Source of the DNA: Methylobacterium sp. B4 | GTDB lineage: Bacteria > Pseudomonadota > Alphaproteobacteria > Rhizobiales > Beijerinckiaceae | Direction of reading: 5' to 3' | Length of the DNA: 64,000 bases | Assembly (NCBI RefSeq): GCF_003201865.1 | Contig: NZ_QJJJ01000015.1 | Span: 1 to 64,000, forward strand | In this document: positions 1-10,400 of the stretch, piece after piece | How the letters are laid out: the number at the start of each line of letters is the position of its first letter | Numbering within the stretch: position 1 is the stretch's first letter | The notes under the pieces: model-generated | What the model saw: only the letters and a program-made list of their open reading frames with translations | What the model was told of the DNA's origin: nothing | Databases searched by the model: none | Made by a program: the position numbers and the translations under genes

Positions 1-168
1 ATCGGTGCGGGGCTGGGTCTGATCGTTGAACTGGCCCACCGGCGAGGGCTGCTGCGCCAGGGCGCCCGTCGCCCCGGTGAGGCTGGCCGCCAGCAGGGCC
101 CCGGCCGTCCCGATCCCGACGCCGCGGCGTCCTGATTTCTTCGTCTTCCGTCTCATTCGCTCAAGCAT
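1..168 (-). CDS. Secreted protein, N-terminal part only (cut by window edge)
   Basis: The frame is open from an ATG at 168 to the window edge. An in-frame ATG at 156 is an equally good start. The encoded N-terminus is strongly basic (RRKTKKSGRR), followed by a hydrophobic Ala/Gly/Leu stretch and an Ala-Leu-Ala site, which is a classic Sec signal peptide with cleavage near residue 38. The mature part begins with Gln-Gln-Pro-Ser-Pro. Only 56 codons are visible, so no family can be assigned. It lies downstream of fmdB on the same strand, separated by about 165 bases in which I see no gene, so it is probably a separate unit. Confidence 0.55.
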   Translation of the reverse strand, partial: MLERMRRKTKKSGRRGVGIGTAGALLAASLTGATGALAQQPSPVGQFNDQTQPRTD

Positions 169-334
169 CGTCAGTCCCCAACCCGTCCTTTGCGCCGGCC
201 TCCCCACAGGGTTCGTCCCGCTTGTCGTGTCGCGGCCGGCGGCTCCCTCTCGGAGCGGTTTCTCGGTTCGATCCATCCTCCCGGCGGTGGAACGGCGGGC
301 ACGTCGAGCGCCCGCCGCAGCGGCGGTCGTCCGA

Positions 335-652
335 TCAGTGGCTGATCATCCAGGGCCGCGCGTTCGGGAAGCTCTTGGCCGCCGCGGGCGCAGCGGACGT
401 CTTCTTCGGCGAGCAGCAGCCGCAGCCGGCCCCGTGGCTGCGGGAGCGCCGCGGCTCGTGGCGGCTGCGCTCGTTGGTGGCGTGGGCCGCCTTCAGGCCG
501 GCATCCATGCCGGAGATCCGCGGGGCGGTGAGGAAGGCCCGCTGGCATTCCCCGCCGCAATCCGGGCAGTCATGCGGATCCTTGAACTGCGCCATCGGGC
601 GCAGCACGGTGAAAGGACCGCAGCTCTCGCAGGCGTAATCGTAGACCGGCAT
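335..652 (-). CDS. fmdB: FmdB-family zinc-ribbon protein
   Basis: A small zinc-ribbon protein of 105 residues starting MPVYDYACESCG. The FmdB/CxxC regulatory-protein family is recognised by this N-terminus, with Cys pairs CESC and CPDCGG forming one treble-clef zinc site within the first 45 residues. The C-terminus adds a Cys-rich tail (GCGCCSPKK) and is otherwise low complexity. It starts 2 bases after the fmdA stop codon, so the two are almost certainly translated from one message. FmdB was named as a putative regulator of formamidase in Methylophilus. The biochemical role is not established, and a regulatory function here is inference from adjacency. Confidence 0.88.
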   Translation of the reverse strand: MPVYDYACESCGPFTVLRPMAQFKDPHDCPDCGGECQRAFLTAPRISGMDAGLKAAHATNERSRHEPRRSRSHGAGCGCCSPKKTSAAPAAAKSFPNARPWMISH

Positions 653-654
653 GA

Positions 655-1884
655 TCAAAGATCCGGCGAGAGCGGCATCTGGATCGAGCCGTCGAGGAAC
701 TTCGTCGGCCCGGCCTCGGACGGGTTGATGTCGAAGTCGAAGATGCCGGTCGGAATCCAGAGCGTGGCGCAGGCGTTGGGGATATCGACGACGCCGGAGA
801 TGTGGCCCTGGACCGGGGCCGTGCCGAGGATCGAGTAGGCCTGGGCGCCCGAGTATCCGAATTTTTTGAGGTACTCGATCGCGTTGAGGCAGGCTTGACG
901 GTAGGCGACCGTGACGTCGAGGTAATGCTGCTTGCCGTACTCGTCGACGGAGACCCCCTCGAAGATCAGGTGATCGTCGTATTTCGGCGTGACCGGCGAC
1001 GGCTTGAAGATCGGGTTCTTGATCCCGTACTTGGCCATGCCGTCCTTGATCAGGCTCACCTTGAGGTGGACCCAGCCCGCCATCTCGATGGCGCCGCAGA
1101 AGGTGATCTCGCCGTCGCCCTGGCTGAAATGCAGGTCGCCCATGGAGAGTCCGGCGCCGGGCACGTAGACGGGGAAGTAGATTTTCGAGCCGCGCGACAG
1201 ATCCTTGATGTCGCAATTGCCGCCGTGCTCGCGCCCCGGCACCGTGCGGGCACCCGTCGCCGCCGCCTGTTCCTTCGCGTCACCCTTCAGCCGGCCCATA
1301 TGCGCGGTCGGCCCGAAGGGGAGGGTGGCCAGCGCCGGCACCCGGCTCGGATTGGTGTCGTAGAGCGCCTTCTCGCGGGTGTTCCAGGTCTCCAGCATCT
1401 TCGGATCGGGCAGACAGCCGATCAGGCCGGGATGGATCAGGCCGGGGAAGCGCACGCCGGGCACGTGGCGCGACTTGGTGAACATGCCCTCGAAGTCCCA
1501 GATCGACTTCTGGGCCTGGGGGAAGTGCTCGTCGAGGAAGCCGCCGCCATTGTTCTTCGAGAAGAAGCCGTTGAAGCCCCACTGGCTCTCGGGCTTGGCG
1601 CCGATGTCGAGCAGATCGACCACGAGCAGGTCGCCGGGCTCGGCGCCCTCGACGCCGATCGGGCCGGACAGGAAGTGCACGATCGACAGGTCGATGTCGC
1701 GCACGTCGTCGGCAAAATCGTTGTTCTTGATGAAGCCGCCGGTCCAATCATAGGTCTCGACGATGAAGTCGTCGCCGGGCTTCACCGTCGCGACCATCGG
1801 AATGTCGGGGTGCCAGCGGTTGTGCACCATGTCGTTGTCGTAGGCCGACTGCGTGAGATCGACCTTGATCAGGGTCTCGGGCAT
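655..1884 (-). CDS. fmdA: Formamidase (acetamidase/formamidase family)
   Basis: Cytoplasmic amidohydrolase of 409 residues that hydrolyses formamide to formate and ammonia (EC 3.5.1.49 type). The family's conserved HGGNCD segment followed by GDLHFSQGDGEI and FCGAIE is intact, and the length is as usual for FmdA. I chose the ATG at 1884 (MPETLIKVDLTQ), because a purine-rich AGGAG lies just upstream and the longer open frame to 1980 adds only a non-conserved basic stretch. It is followed directly by fmdB and preceded by urtEDCBA in the same direction. The transporter therefore most likely brings in the substrate. For a methylotroph the reaction yields both nitrogen and formate, which can be oxidised for energy. 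Confidence 0.93.
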   Translation of the reverse strand: MPETLIKVDLTQSAYDNDMVHNRWHPDIPMVATVKPGDDFIVETYDWTGGFIKNNDFADDVRDIDLSIVHFLSGPIGVEGAEPGDLLVVDLLDIGAKPESQWGFNGFFSKNNGGGFLDEHFPQAQKSIWDFEGMFTKSRHVPGVRFPGLIHPGLIGCLPDPKMLETWNTREKALYDTNPSRVPALATLPFGPTAHMGRLKGDAKEQAAATGARTVPGREHGGNCDIKDLSRGSKIYFPVYVPGAGLSMGDLHFSQGDGEITFCGAIEMAGWVHLKVSLIKDGMAKYGIKNPIFKPSPVTPKYDDHLIFEGVSVDEYGKQHYLDVTVAYRQACLNAIEYLKKFGYSGAQAYSILGTAPVQGHISGVVDIPNACATLWIPTGIFDFDINPSEAGPTKFLDGSIQMPLSPDL

Positions 1885-2023
1885 TTCCTTCGCCGCTCCT
1901 CTTAGGGAAAATGGGCAGCCGTTCCCGTTGCGTGTCCGGGGTTTGTCCGGCCGCTCTCGTGGGTGTGGTGAACTCGGCATTCCCTGACGCGCGCGCCTCC
2001 CGCCGAGCGGAGGCGCGCGTGGC

Positions 2024-2713
2024 TCAGACCGACAGGAACCGGGCGACCTGCGCCTCGTCGATGTCGGCGCGAAGACTTTCGTGGACGATCGAGCCGTTCT
2101 CGATCACGAGAACCCGGTCGGCCACATCCATGGCAAAGCTTAAGACCTGCTCCGAGACGACGATCGACAGACCGCGCTCGTCGCGAATCTTCTTCAGCGT
2201 ACGCCCCATCTCGCGAATAATCGAGGGTTGAATACCCTCCGTCGGCTCGTCGAGAAGAAGGACCTTCGGATTGCTGGCGAGCGCCCGAGCGATGGCGAGC
2301 TGCTGCTGCTGGCCGCCCGACAGGTTGCCGCCGCGCCGGCCCTTCATCTCCAGCAGCACCGGGAACATCGTGTAGAGGTCCTGCGGCACCTTCCGCGAGC
2401 CGGTGACGGTGAGGCCCGTCTCGATGTTCTCCTGCACCGTCATGGTGGAGAAGATCATCCGGCCCTGCGGCACGTAGGCCAGCCCGTTCGCCACGCGGGC
2501 ATGGCTCTTCAGGGTGGTGACCTCGGTGCCGTCCACGGTGATCGTGCCGGACTTGGTCGGCACGATGCCCATCAGCGTCTTCATGAGCGTCGTCTTGCCC
2601 ATGCCGTTGCGGCCCATCACGGCAACGATCTCGCCCGGCGCGACGTCGAGGTCGATGCCGTGCAGCACCTCGCTCTGGCCGTAAGCCGAGTGGAGGTCGG
2701 AAATCGACAGCAT
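2024..2713 (-). CDS. urtE: Urea/short-amide ABC transporter ATP-binding protein UrtE
   Basis: One of two ATPase subunits of a five-component branched-chain-amino-acid-type (HAAT) importer. Walker A is GRNGMGKTT, the signature is LSGGQQQQLAIARAL and Walker B is VLLLDEPTEG; the last extended element is typical of LivF/UrtE. The ATG at 2713 (MLSISDLHSAYGQSE) gives the 229-residue length normal for UrtE. An in-frame start at 2770 would add 19 residues lacking conservation. It is the last transporter gene before a gap of about 140 bases and fmdA. Substrate may be urea, formamide or another short amide; adjacency to formamidase and absence of urease here favour an amide. Confidence 0.92.
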   Translation of the reverse strand: MLSISDLHSAYGQSEVLHGIDLDVAPGEIVAVMGRNGMGKTTLMKTLMGIVPTKSGTITVDGTEVTTLKSHARVANGLAYVPQGRMIFSTMTVQENIETGLTVTGSRKVPQDLYTMFPVLLEMKGRRGGNLSGGQQQQLAIARALASNPKVLLLDEPTEGIQPSIIREMGRTLKKIRDERGLSIVVSEQVLSFAMDVADRVLVIENGSIVHESLRADIDEAQVARFLSV

Positions 2714-2846
2714 GGCCTGGGTGCCCGGCATCACCGGCGGCACGAGGGAAGAGGGGGAAGTCTGGAGCATGATCCGTTCGCCCTTAAAGCATCATCCCGA
2801 AAGGTGGTCGCCGGATTTCGGAAGCAAATGACGCAAAAACAATAAT

Positions 2847-3635
<789 letters not shown>

Positions 3636-3645
3636 CGATGTCTCC

Positions 3646-4827
3646 TCACTCGGCCGGGGTGCCGTGGGGCAGGGCGGGGCTGGCCACGGGGGCCAGGCCC
3701 TTGGCCTTCCGGAACAGGCGGGGTTCGATGTGCTCGCGCCAGATGCCGGCCAGACCGTTGGGGAAGATCAGCACCACGGCGATGAACAGGCCGCCGAGAC
3801 CGAACAGCCAAAGGTCGGGGAAGGATTCCGAAAAGCTCGTCTTGGCCCAGTTGACCAGCAGCGTTCCCCAGACCGCGCCGAAGAGGGAGAGGCGCCCGCC
3901 GACCGCGGCGTAGATCACCATCTCGATCGAGGGCACGATGCCGACGAAGGAGGGGGACATGAACCCGACCTGCAGGGTGAACATCGCGCCGCCGATCGCC
4001 GCGAAGGCCGCCGCGAGGCAGAAGGCGAAGACCTTGAAGCCCGCCACCGAGTAGCCCGAGAACCGGACCCGATCCTCCTTCTCGCGCATGGCGACGAGGA
4101 TGCGGCCGAGCTTCGACTTCTTGACGTACTGCGCCATCAGGATGCAGCCGATCAGCAGGCCGCCGTTGACGAAGTAGAGGATGAACTTCGCGCTATCCTG
4201 GCGGATGTCCCAGCCATGGAGCGTGCGAAGATCGGTGATGCCGTTGATGCCGCCGGTATAGCCCTGCTGGCCGACGATCAGGATCGTCAGGATCGCGGCG
4301 ATGGCCTGGGTGATGATGGCGAAGTAGGTGCCGCCGACGCGGCGCTTGAACATCGCCACCGAGATGAGGAAGGCGAAGGCCACCGGCACCGCGACGACGA
4401 GGAGCAGCGTCAGCGGCAGGCTCTGGAACGGGTGCCAGAACCAGGGAAGCTCCGTGATCTGGTTCCAGTCCATGAAGTCGGGAATGCCCGGCGTCGACTG
4501 GATCTTCGTATTCTCGACGCTGGACGCCTCCAGCTTCAAGTACATCGCCATGCAGTAGCCGCCGAGCCCGAAGAACACGCCCTGGCCCAGCGAGAGGATG
4601 CCGGCATAGCCCCAGCAGATGACGAGGCCCAGCGCGACGAAGGCGTAAGTGAGGTACTTGCCGACGAGGTTGAGGCGGAAGCCATCGAGCACAAGCGGCA
4701 GGACGACCAGGATCACGCCGGCCAGCAGCGCGAGGCTGACCCACTCGACCGGCTTCATGAAGGGGTTGTCGTTGACGGTGACCGCCTTCGACAGGGACTG
4801 CAGAGAACTCTTTTCTTGGCTCGTCAT
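3646..4827 (-). CDS. urtC: Urea/short-amide ABC transporter permease UrtC
   Basis: Integral membrane permease of 393 residues, LivM-like, with about ten hydrophobic segments beginning at WVSLALLAGVILVVLPLVL. The UrtC-typical insertion between the early transmembrane helices (PGIPDFMDWNQ) and the cytoplasmic EAA-like loop (YVKKSKLGRILVAMREKEDR) are visible. It starts 12 bases after the urtB stop and is followed 10 bases later by urtD, so the permease and ATPase genes form one transcript. It should pair with UrtB to form the channel. Confidence 0.94.
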   Translation of the reverse strand: MTSQEKSSLQSLSKAVTVNDNPFMKPVEWVSLALLAGVILVVLPLVLDGFRLNLVGKYLTYAFVALGLVICWGYAGILSLGQGVFFGLGGYCMAMYLKLEASSVENTKIQSTPGIPDFMDWNQITELPWFWHPFQSLPLTLLLVVAVPVAFAFLISVAMFKRRVGGTYFAIITQAIAAILTILIVGQQGYTGGINGITDLRTLHGWDIRQDSAKFILYFVNGGLLIGCILMAQYVKKSKLGRILVAMREKEDRVRFSGYSVAGFKVFAFCLAAAFAAIGGAMFTLQVGFMSPSFVGIVPSIEMVIYAAVGGRLSLFGAVWGTLLVNWAKTSFSESFPDLWLFGLGGLFIAVVLIFPNGLAGIWREHIEPRLFRKAKGLAPVASPALPHGTPAE

Positions 4828-4839
4828 CTGGCGCGCTCC

Positions 4840-5766
4840 TCAGCGACGGACCTTGAGGGTGAACAGGCCCTGCGGCCGCAGCATCAGGATTCCCACCACC
4901 GCGAGCAGGGTGAGCACCTTGGCCATCGAGCCGGAGAGGAAGAATTCGAGGGTGGATTGGGTCTGCGAGATCGAGAAGGCCGAGGCGATGGTACCGAGCA
5001 GGCTCGCCGCGCCGCCGAAAACCACGATCAGGAAGGTGTCGACGATGTAGAGCTGGCCCGAAGTCGGCCCGGTGGAGCCGATCATCGTGAAGGCCGAGCC
5101 GGCAATGCCGGCGATGCCGCAGCCGAGGCCGAAGGTGGTGCGATCGACCTTCTCGGTATCGATGCCCACCGCTCCCGCCATCGGGCGGTTGCTCATCACC
5201 GCGCGGATCTGCGCACCGAAGCGCGAGCGGTACATCAGCACCGCGACGCCCACGGTGATGACGGTGGTGACCGCGATCACGAACAGGCCGTTGATCTGCA
5301 CCTCGATGGAATCGGTGACGGGGATCGAGCCCATCATCCACGAGGGCAGTTCCACGCCGACCTCGCGCGGGCCGAAGATCGTGCGGTAGGCCTGCTGCAG
5401 GATCAGCGAGAGGCCCCAGGTCGCGAGCAGCGTGTCGAGCGGGCGCTTGTAGAGGTGGCGGATCAGCGCCCATTCCACCAGCATTCCCATCGCCCCCGAG
5501 GCCAGGAAGGCGAGCGCCATGGCGACGAAGAAGTACGCGCCGAACAGCGAGGGCAGGTAGGTCTGGAAGAAGGTCGAGCAGAGATAGGTGACGTAGGCGC
5601 CCAGGATCATGAACTCGCCGTGGGCCATGTTGATGACGCCCATCTGGCCGAAGATGATCGCCAGGCCCAGAGCCATCAGCACGTAGACGGAAAACAGGAT
5701 CAGACCTGCGAAGCCCTGCATCACAAAGATTGAGCTGAGGTCTGCGAGCGAATAGTCGCCGAACAT
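4840..5766 (-). CDS. urtB: Urea/short-amide ABC transporter permease UrtB
   Basis: LivH-like permease of 308 residues. The N-terminal helix is followed by FGQMGVINMAHGEFMILGAY, the signature of the LivH/UrtB group, and the LLATWGLSLILQQAYRTIFG stretch is also conserved. It lies 109 bases downstream of urtA, separated by a perfect 10-bp stem-loop, and 12 bases upstream of urtC. UrtB in some genomes is longer with an extracytoplasmic N-terminal domain; this copy is the short form. Confidence 0.94.
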   Translation of the reverse strand: MFGDYSLADLSSIFVMQGFAGLILFSVYVLMALGLAIIFGQMGVINMAHGEFMILGAYVTYLCSTFFQTYLPSLFGAYFFVAMALAFLASGAMGMLVEWALIRHLYKRPLDTLLATWGLSLILQQAYRTIFGPREVGVELPSWMMGSIPVTDSIEVQINGLFVIAVTTVITVGVAVLMYRSRFGAQIRAVMSNRPMAGAVGIDTEKVDRTTFGLGCGIAGIAGSAFTMIGSTGPTSGQLYIVDTFLIVVFGGAASLLGTIASAFSISQTQSTLEFFLSGSMAKVLTLLAVVGILMLRPQGLFTLKVRR

Positions 5767-5837
5767 GGTTTGTGACTCCGGCGGAATTTCCTGGGAGAGC
5801 GCAGCAAGTGTCGGGCCACGCCCGTCATGTCGCGGAT

Positions 5838-5861
5838 GTCCCCTCCCGCAGGGGAGGGGAC
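5838..5861. repeat. Intercistronic stem-loop between urtA and urtB
   Basis: A perfect 10-bp stem (5838-5847 with 5852-5861) closes a GCAG tetraloop in the 109-base gap between urtA and urtB. There is no following U-run in the direction of transcription, so it is not a standard terminator. Such hairpins after binding-protein genes commonly protect the upstream mRNA and raise its level over the permease genes. The same CCCCTCC/GGAGGGG core occurs elsewhere in this window, so it may belong to a dispersed family. Confidence 0.6.
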
Positions 5862-5875
5862 CGGAGCGCCCGCGA

Positions 5876-7129
5876 CTATTGGTAGCCCTTCGGGAAGGGG
5901 TTCGGCTCGATCAGCTCCGGGCTCTCGTAGACCACCTCGAACTGGCCGCTCGGCAGGGCCTTGGCGACGCGGGTCTTCGACCACAGGTGATGGTTCGGGT
6001 GGACCTTCACGTAGCCTTCCGGTGCCTCCTTGAACTCAATGTCCGCGGACGCCGCGGCGACCTTGTCGACATCGAAGGAGCCGGCCTTCTCCACGGCCAT
6101 CTTCCACAGGAACGGGCCGAGATAGGCGGCCTGGGTCACGTCGCCGATGACGATCTTGTCGCCCCACATCTTCTTGAAGGCGGCGACGAACTTCTCGTTG
6201 TTCGGGTTCTTCAGCGACTGGAAGTACTTCATGCAGGAATAGGCGCCGGCGATGTTGTCGCCGCCGATTCCGTCGATCTCGTCCTCGGTGACCGAGATCG
6301 TCAGCAGGGTCTGCTTGTTGAGGTCGATGCCCGCCGCCTTGAGCTGCTTGTAGAACGCCACGTTCGAGCCGCCGACCACGTCGGCGAAGATCACGTCCGG
6401 CTTCTTGAGCTTGATTTTGTTGATAACCGAATTGAACTGCGTGTGACCGAGCGGGAAGTACTCCTCGCCGGCGACCGTGCCCTTGAGCACGTTCTCGATA
6501 TGCTTGCGGGCGATCTTGTTGGAGGTGCGCGGCCAGATGTAATCGGAACCGACCATGAAGAACGACTTGGCGCCCTTCTCCTTGGCGACCCAGTCGAGCG
6601 AGGCGAGGATCTGCTGCGTCGCCTCCTGGCCGGTGTAGATCACGTTCTTGGACTGCTCCAGGCCCTCGTAGAAGGTCGGGTAATAGAGCAGGCCGTTATA
6701 CTGCTCGAAGACCGGTAGGGCGGCCTTGCGCGAGGCGGAGGTCCAGCAGCCCATCACCGCGGCGCAATGGTCGTTGACGAGGAGCTTCTTGGCCTTCTCG
6801 GCAAAGGTCGGCCAATCGGAGGCGCCGTCCTCCTGGATCACCTTGATCTTGCGACCGAGCACGCCGCCCATCTCGTTGATCTGGGCGATGGCGAGTTTTT
6901 CCGCCTGGATCGAGCCGGTCTCGGAGATCGCCATGGTGCCGGTGGCCGAGTGCAGGATGCCGACCGTGACCTCGCTGTCGGTCACCGCGAGCCCGGTCGT
7001 GTTGACGGCCGAGGTCGGCGCGGCGGCGAACGCCATCCGCGGCATCATCGCCAGCGCGGGAAGCCCCGCGAGACCCATGAGAAGCTTGCGCCGCAGGGCC
7101 GAGTCCAGGCCCTTCTTGTCGTCCGCCAT
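5876..7129 (-). CDS. urtA: Urea/short-amide ABC transporter substrate-binding protein UrtA
   Basis: Periplasmic binding protein of 417 residues, first gene of the transporter operon. The N-terminus carries a twin-arginine-like signal: Arg13-Arg14 in ALRRKLLMGLAG, a hydrophobic core, and an Ala-Phe-Ala cleavage site near residue 36. The mature protein shows the HAAT fold with VGILHSATGTMAISE near the start and EVVYESPELIEPNPFPKGY at the end, both typical of UrtA/FmdD-type proteins. Twin-arginine export would need TatABC, encoded at 29.9-31.5 kb. A 271-base divergent region separates it from the histidine kinase gene and carries an inverted repeat that could be an operator. Ligand could be urea, formamide or acetamide. 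Confidence 0.93.
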   Translation of the reverse strand: MADDKKGLDSALRRKLLMGLAGLPALAMMPRMAFAAAPTSAVNTTGLAVTDSEVTVGILHSATGTMAISETGSIQAEKLAIAQINEMGGVLGRKIKVIQEDGASDWPTFAEKAKKLLVNDHCAAVMGCWTSASRKAALPVFEQYNGLLYYPTFYEGLEQSKNVIYTGQEATQQILASLDWVAKEKGAKSFFMVGSDYIWPRTSNKIARKHIENVLKGTVAGEEYFPLGHTQFNSVINKIKLKKPDVIFADVVGGSNVAFYKQLKAAGIDLNKQTLLTISVTEDEIDGIGGDNIAGAYSCMKYFQSLKNPNNEKFVAAFKKMWGDKIVIGDVTQAAYLGPFLWKMAVEKAGSFDVDKVAAASADIEFKEAPEGYVKVHPNHHLWSKTRVAKALPSGQFEVVYESPELIEPNPFPKGYQ

Positions 7130-7225
7130 CGTGCCTCAACCCCTGTATCTCGTCTCGGCACGGCTCTGCCGGTCGGCGGCCGTGCTCGAACGAGGGGAAG
7201 GCTAGGCGTGATGATGCGGCGCACC

Positions 7226-7245
7226 CATACGCTGTTTTGCGTATG
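7226..7245. promoter_or_regulatory. Inverted repeat in the urtA/histidine kinase divergent region (possible operator)
   Basis: CATACGC and GCGTATG form a perfect 7-bp inverted repeat separated by TGTTTT, about 97 bases upstream of the urtA start. The size and symmetry fit a dimeric helix-turn-helix regulator such as the LuxR-type response regulator encoded 3.5 kb away. A short RNA hairpin is also possible. No experimental or comparative support is available here. Confidence 0.4.
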
Positions 7246-7351
7246 TCCGCCCGGCAGCCCGGGCCGTAGCGTGCCGTTCTCGATTCCGTGAGCACCGCGC
7301 GCTAGAGATGTCCGTGCCCCGCCGTGACGGACAGTCGGAGAGACACTTGGC

Positions 7352-7367
7352 CGGCACATCCGTTGCA
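7352..7367 (+). promoter_or_regulatory. Sigma-54-like promoter for the histidine kinase gene
   Basis: The stretch CGGCACATCCGTTGCA has the invariant GG and GC dinucleotides ten bases apart and matches the TGGCAC-N5-TTGCA consensus at 10 of 11 informative positions. The predicted transcription start, about 12 bases after the GC, would fall near 7378, leaving a leader of about 23 bases before the proposed CTG start at 7401. Sigma-54 control would fit a nitrogen-source locus. I did not see an obvious NtrC site nearby. Confidence 0.5.
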
Positions 7368-7400
7368 AGCCGGTGATCCGCCCATCGTGAGGACGGCCCC

Positions 7401-10400
7401 CTGAGCGCCCGGTCCATCATCCCGATCCGTCGGGACTATAACCGCCTCGTCGCCGACGAGACGCTGGAAGACTATGCGCTGCGCTTCACCGCCAAGAAGG
7501 CGCGGCGCTGGTCGTCCTTCCGCATCGCGCAGACGGCGCTCGGCTCGCTCTCGTTCCTGGCGCTGGAAGCCATCGGCGGCACGCTGGTGCTCGCCACGGG
7601 GTTCACCAACACCTTCGCCGCCGTGCTCGTGGTCGGGCTCATCATCTTCGCCACCGCCGCGCCGATCACCATCTACGCCGCGCGCTACGGGGTCGATATC
7701 GACCTCCTCACCCGCGGGGCGGGCTTCGGCTATCTCGGCTCGACGATCACGTCGCTGATCTATGCCGGCTTCACCTTCCTGTTCTTCGCCATCGAAGCCG
7801 CGATCATGGCGCTGGCGCTGCAGCTCTGCTTCGGCCTGCCGCTGTGGATCGGCTACATCGTCAGCGCGGGGGCGGTGATCCCGCTCGTGATCTACGGCAT
7901 CCGCCTCATCAGCCGGTTCCAGCTCTGGACGCAGCCGCTCTGGATCGGTCTCAACCTGCTGCCGCTCGTCTGCATCTGGTTCTCGGGGCCGGTGCCGTTC
8001 GAAGCCTTCACCGGCTATCCCGGCCTGGAAGCCGCGGGCGCCGGCTTCGACCTGCGCCTGTTCGGGCTCGCCTCCGGCATCCTGCTGGCGCTGCTGGCCC
8101 AGGTCGGCGAGCAGGTCGACTTCCTGCGCTTCATGCCGCCGCCTGAAGGGAAGGGCGATTGGCGCTGGTGGGTCGGGGTGCTCTCGGCGGGTGCCGGCTG
8201 GATCGTACCCGGGATGCTCAAGATCCTGCTCGGCGCCTTCCTCACGGTGCTGGCGCTGGGCCACGGCGTCTCGCCGGAGCGCGCCGCCGAGCCGACGCAG
8301 ATGTACGCGGTCGCCTTCGGCTACGTCTCGGGCTCGCCCGGCGTCGCGCTGGCGCTGACCGGCCTGTTCGTGGTGATCTCGCAGCTCAAGATCAACGTGA
8401 CCAACGCCTATGCCGGCTCGATCGCGTGGTCGAACTTCTTCTCGCGCCTGACGCATAGCCATCCGGGCCGGGTGGTCTGGCTCGTGTTCAACGTCGCCAT
8501 CGCGCTGCTGCTGATGGAACTCGGCATCGACAAGACCCTCTCGAGCACGCTGCCGCTCTATGCCTGCGTGGTCTCGGCCTGGGTGGGCGCGCTCGCCGCC
8601 GATCTCGCGGTCAACAAGCCGCTCGGTCTGTCGCCGCCGGGCATCGAGTTCAAGCGGGCGCATCTCTACGCCATCAACCCCGTCGGCACCGGGGCGATGG
8701 TGCTCTCGCTGCTGGCCGGCTGCCTGATCCATGCCGGCCTGTTCGGCGACGCGCTCCAGCCCTTCGCGCCGATGCTGGCGCTGGCCACCGCCTTCGTCGC
8801 CGCACCCGCCATCGCCCTGGCGACCGGGGGCAAGCGCTACCTCGCCCGCGACCCGCAGACCGCCTGGGACCGGCCGGAGATCACCTGCCGGGTCTGCGAG
8901 CACCCGTTCGAGGCCGAGGACATGGCCCGGTGCCCGGCCTATTCCGGGCCGATCTGCTCGCTGTGCTGTTCGCTCGACGCCCGCTGCGGCGACCTGTGCA
9001 AGCCGCACGGACGGTTGGAGGTGCAGGCGCACGACGCGCTGTCCCGCGTCCTGCCTGCCCGCACCGCCGCCTGGATCGGCGCGCCGCTCGGCCGCTACAT
9101 CGCGCTGATGCTGACCCTGATCACGGTGATCGGGCTGATCCTCGTCATCGTCCACGCGGGTGCCGCCGCCGCGCATCCGGAGCACGGGGAAACCTTGCGC
9201 GCCGCGCTCACCAGCCTGTTCTTCATCCTGATCGTGATTCTCGGCGTGGTCGCATGGCTGTTCGTGCTGGCCCAGGAGAGCCGCCGCGTCGCCCAGGAGG
9301 AAACCGCGCGCCAGACCGCCCTCTACGAGGCCGAGATCGCCGCCCACAAAGTCACCGACGCCAAGCTGCAGCAGGCCAAGGAGACGGCGGAGGCCGCCAA
9401 TCTCGCCAAGAGCCGCTACGTCGTCGGCATCAGCCACGAATTGCGCACGCCGCTCAACGCCGTGCTCGGCTACGCGCAGTTGCTGGAAGGCGACCCCAGC
9501 ATCCCGGAACCCCGCCGCAACGGCATCCGGGTGATCCGCCGCAGCGCCCAGCACCTCTCGGGGCTGATCGACGGGCTGCTCGACATCTCGCGGATGGAGG
9601 CGGGCCGGCTCCAGACCCACCGCAACGAGATCCGGCTCGCCGACTTCCTCGCCCAGATCGTCGACATGGTGCGGCTCCAGGCCGAGGGCGCGGGCCTGAC
9701 GTTCCGCTTCACCCGGCCCGAGATCCTGCCGGCCGTGGTGGCGACCGACGAGAAGCGCCTGCGCCAGATCCTGCTCAATCTCCTCTCCAACGCGATCAAG
9801 TTCACCGCCGAGGGTGAGGTCGCCCTGGAGATGACCTATCGCGGGCAGGTCGCCGTCTTCACGATCCGCGACACCGGCCTCGGCATTCCGGAGGCCGATC
9901 TCGGCCGGATCTTCGAGCCGTTCGAGCGCGGCTCGATGCCCGCCGCCCGCGCGGCGCCCGGCACCGGGCTCGGGCTCACCATCGCGCATCTGCTGTCGCA
10001 GGTGATGGGCGGCGAGATCACCGTCGAGAGCCGGGTCGGGGAGGGCACCTGCTTCCGGGTGCGGCTGATGCTGGCCTCGGTGAGCCGCCCCGCGCCCGCC
10101 GCGATCCCGGCCCCCGCGGCGGTGACGCGGCCCTCCCTGGCAGAACCGGGCCGCCTCGTTCTCGTGGCCGACGACGATCCCGCCCACCGCGCGCTGATGC
10201 GCGAGATTCTGCAGCCCCTGGGCTTCACGGTCGCCGAGGCGCCGGACGGCCCGGCCTGCCTCGCACTGGCCAAGGCGCGCGAGCCGGCCCTGATCCTGCT
10301 CGACATCGCCATGCCGGGCATGAGCGGCTGGGAGGTGGCGCGAACGCTGCGAGAGACCGGCTTCACCGCCCGGATCGCGATGATGTCGGCCAACGTCCAC

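Noticed and set aside
7233..7251. Sigma-54 promoter for urtA on the minus strand (GG-N10-GC near 7240-7252)
   Set aside because: The GG/GC spacing can be found, but the -12 element reads ACGCA instead of TTGCA and the -24 flank is poor. Not reported as a promoter.
7587..7589. GTG as start of the hybrid kinase
   Set aside because: It would remove the conserved first 62 residues of the permease domain, which remain coding upstream. CTG 7401 has a ribosome site.
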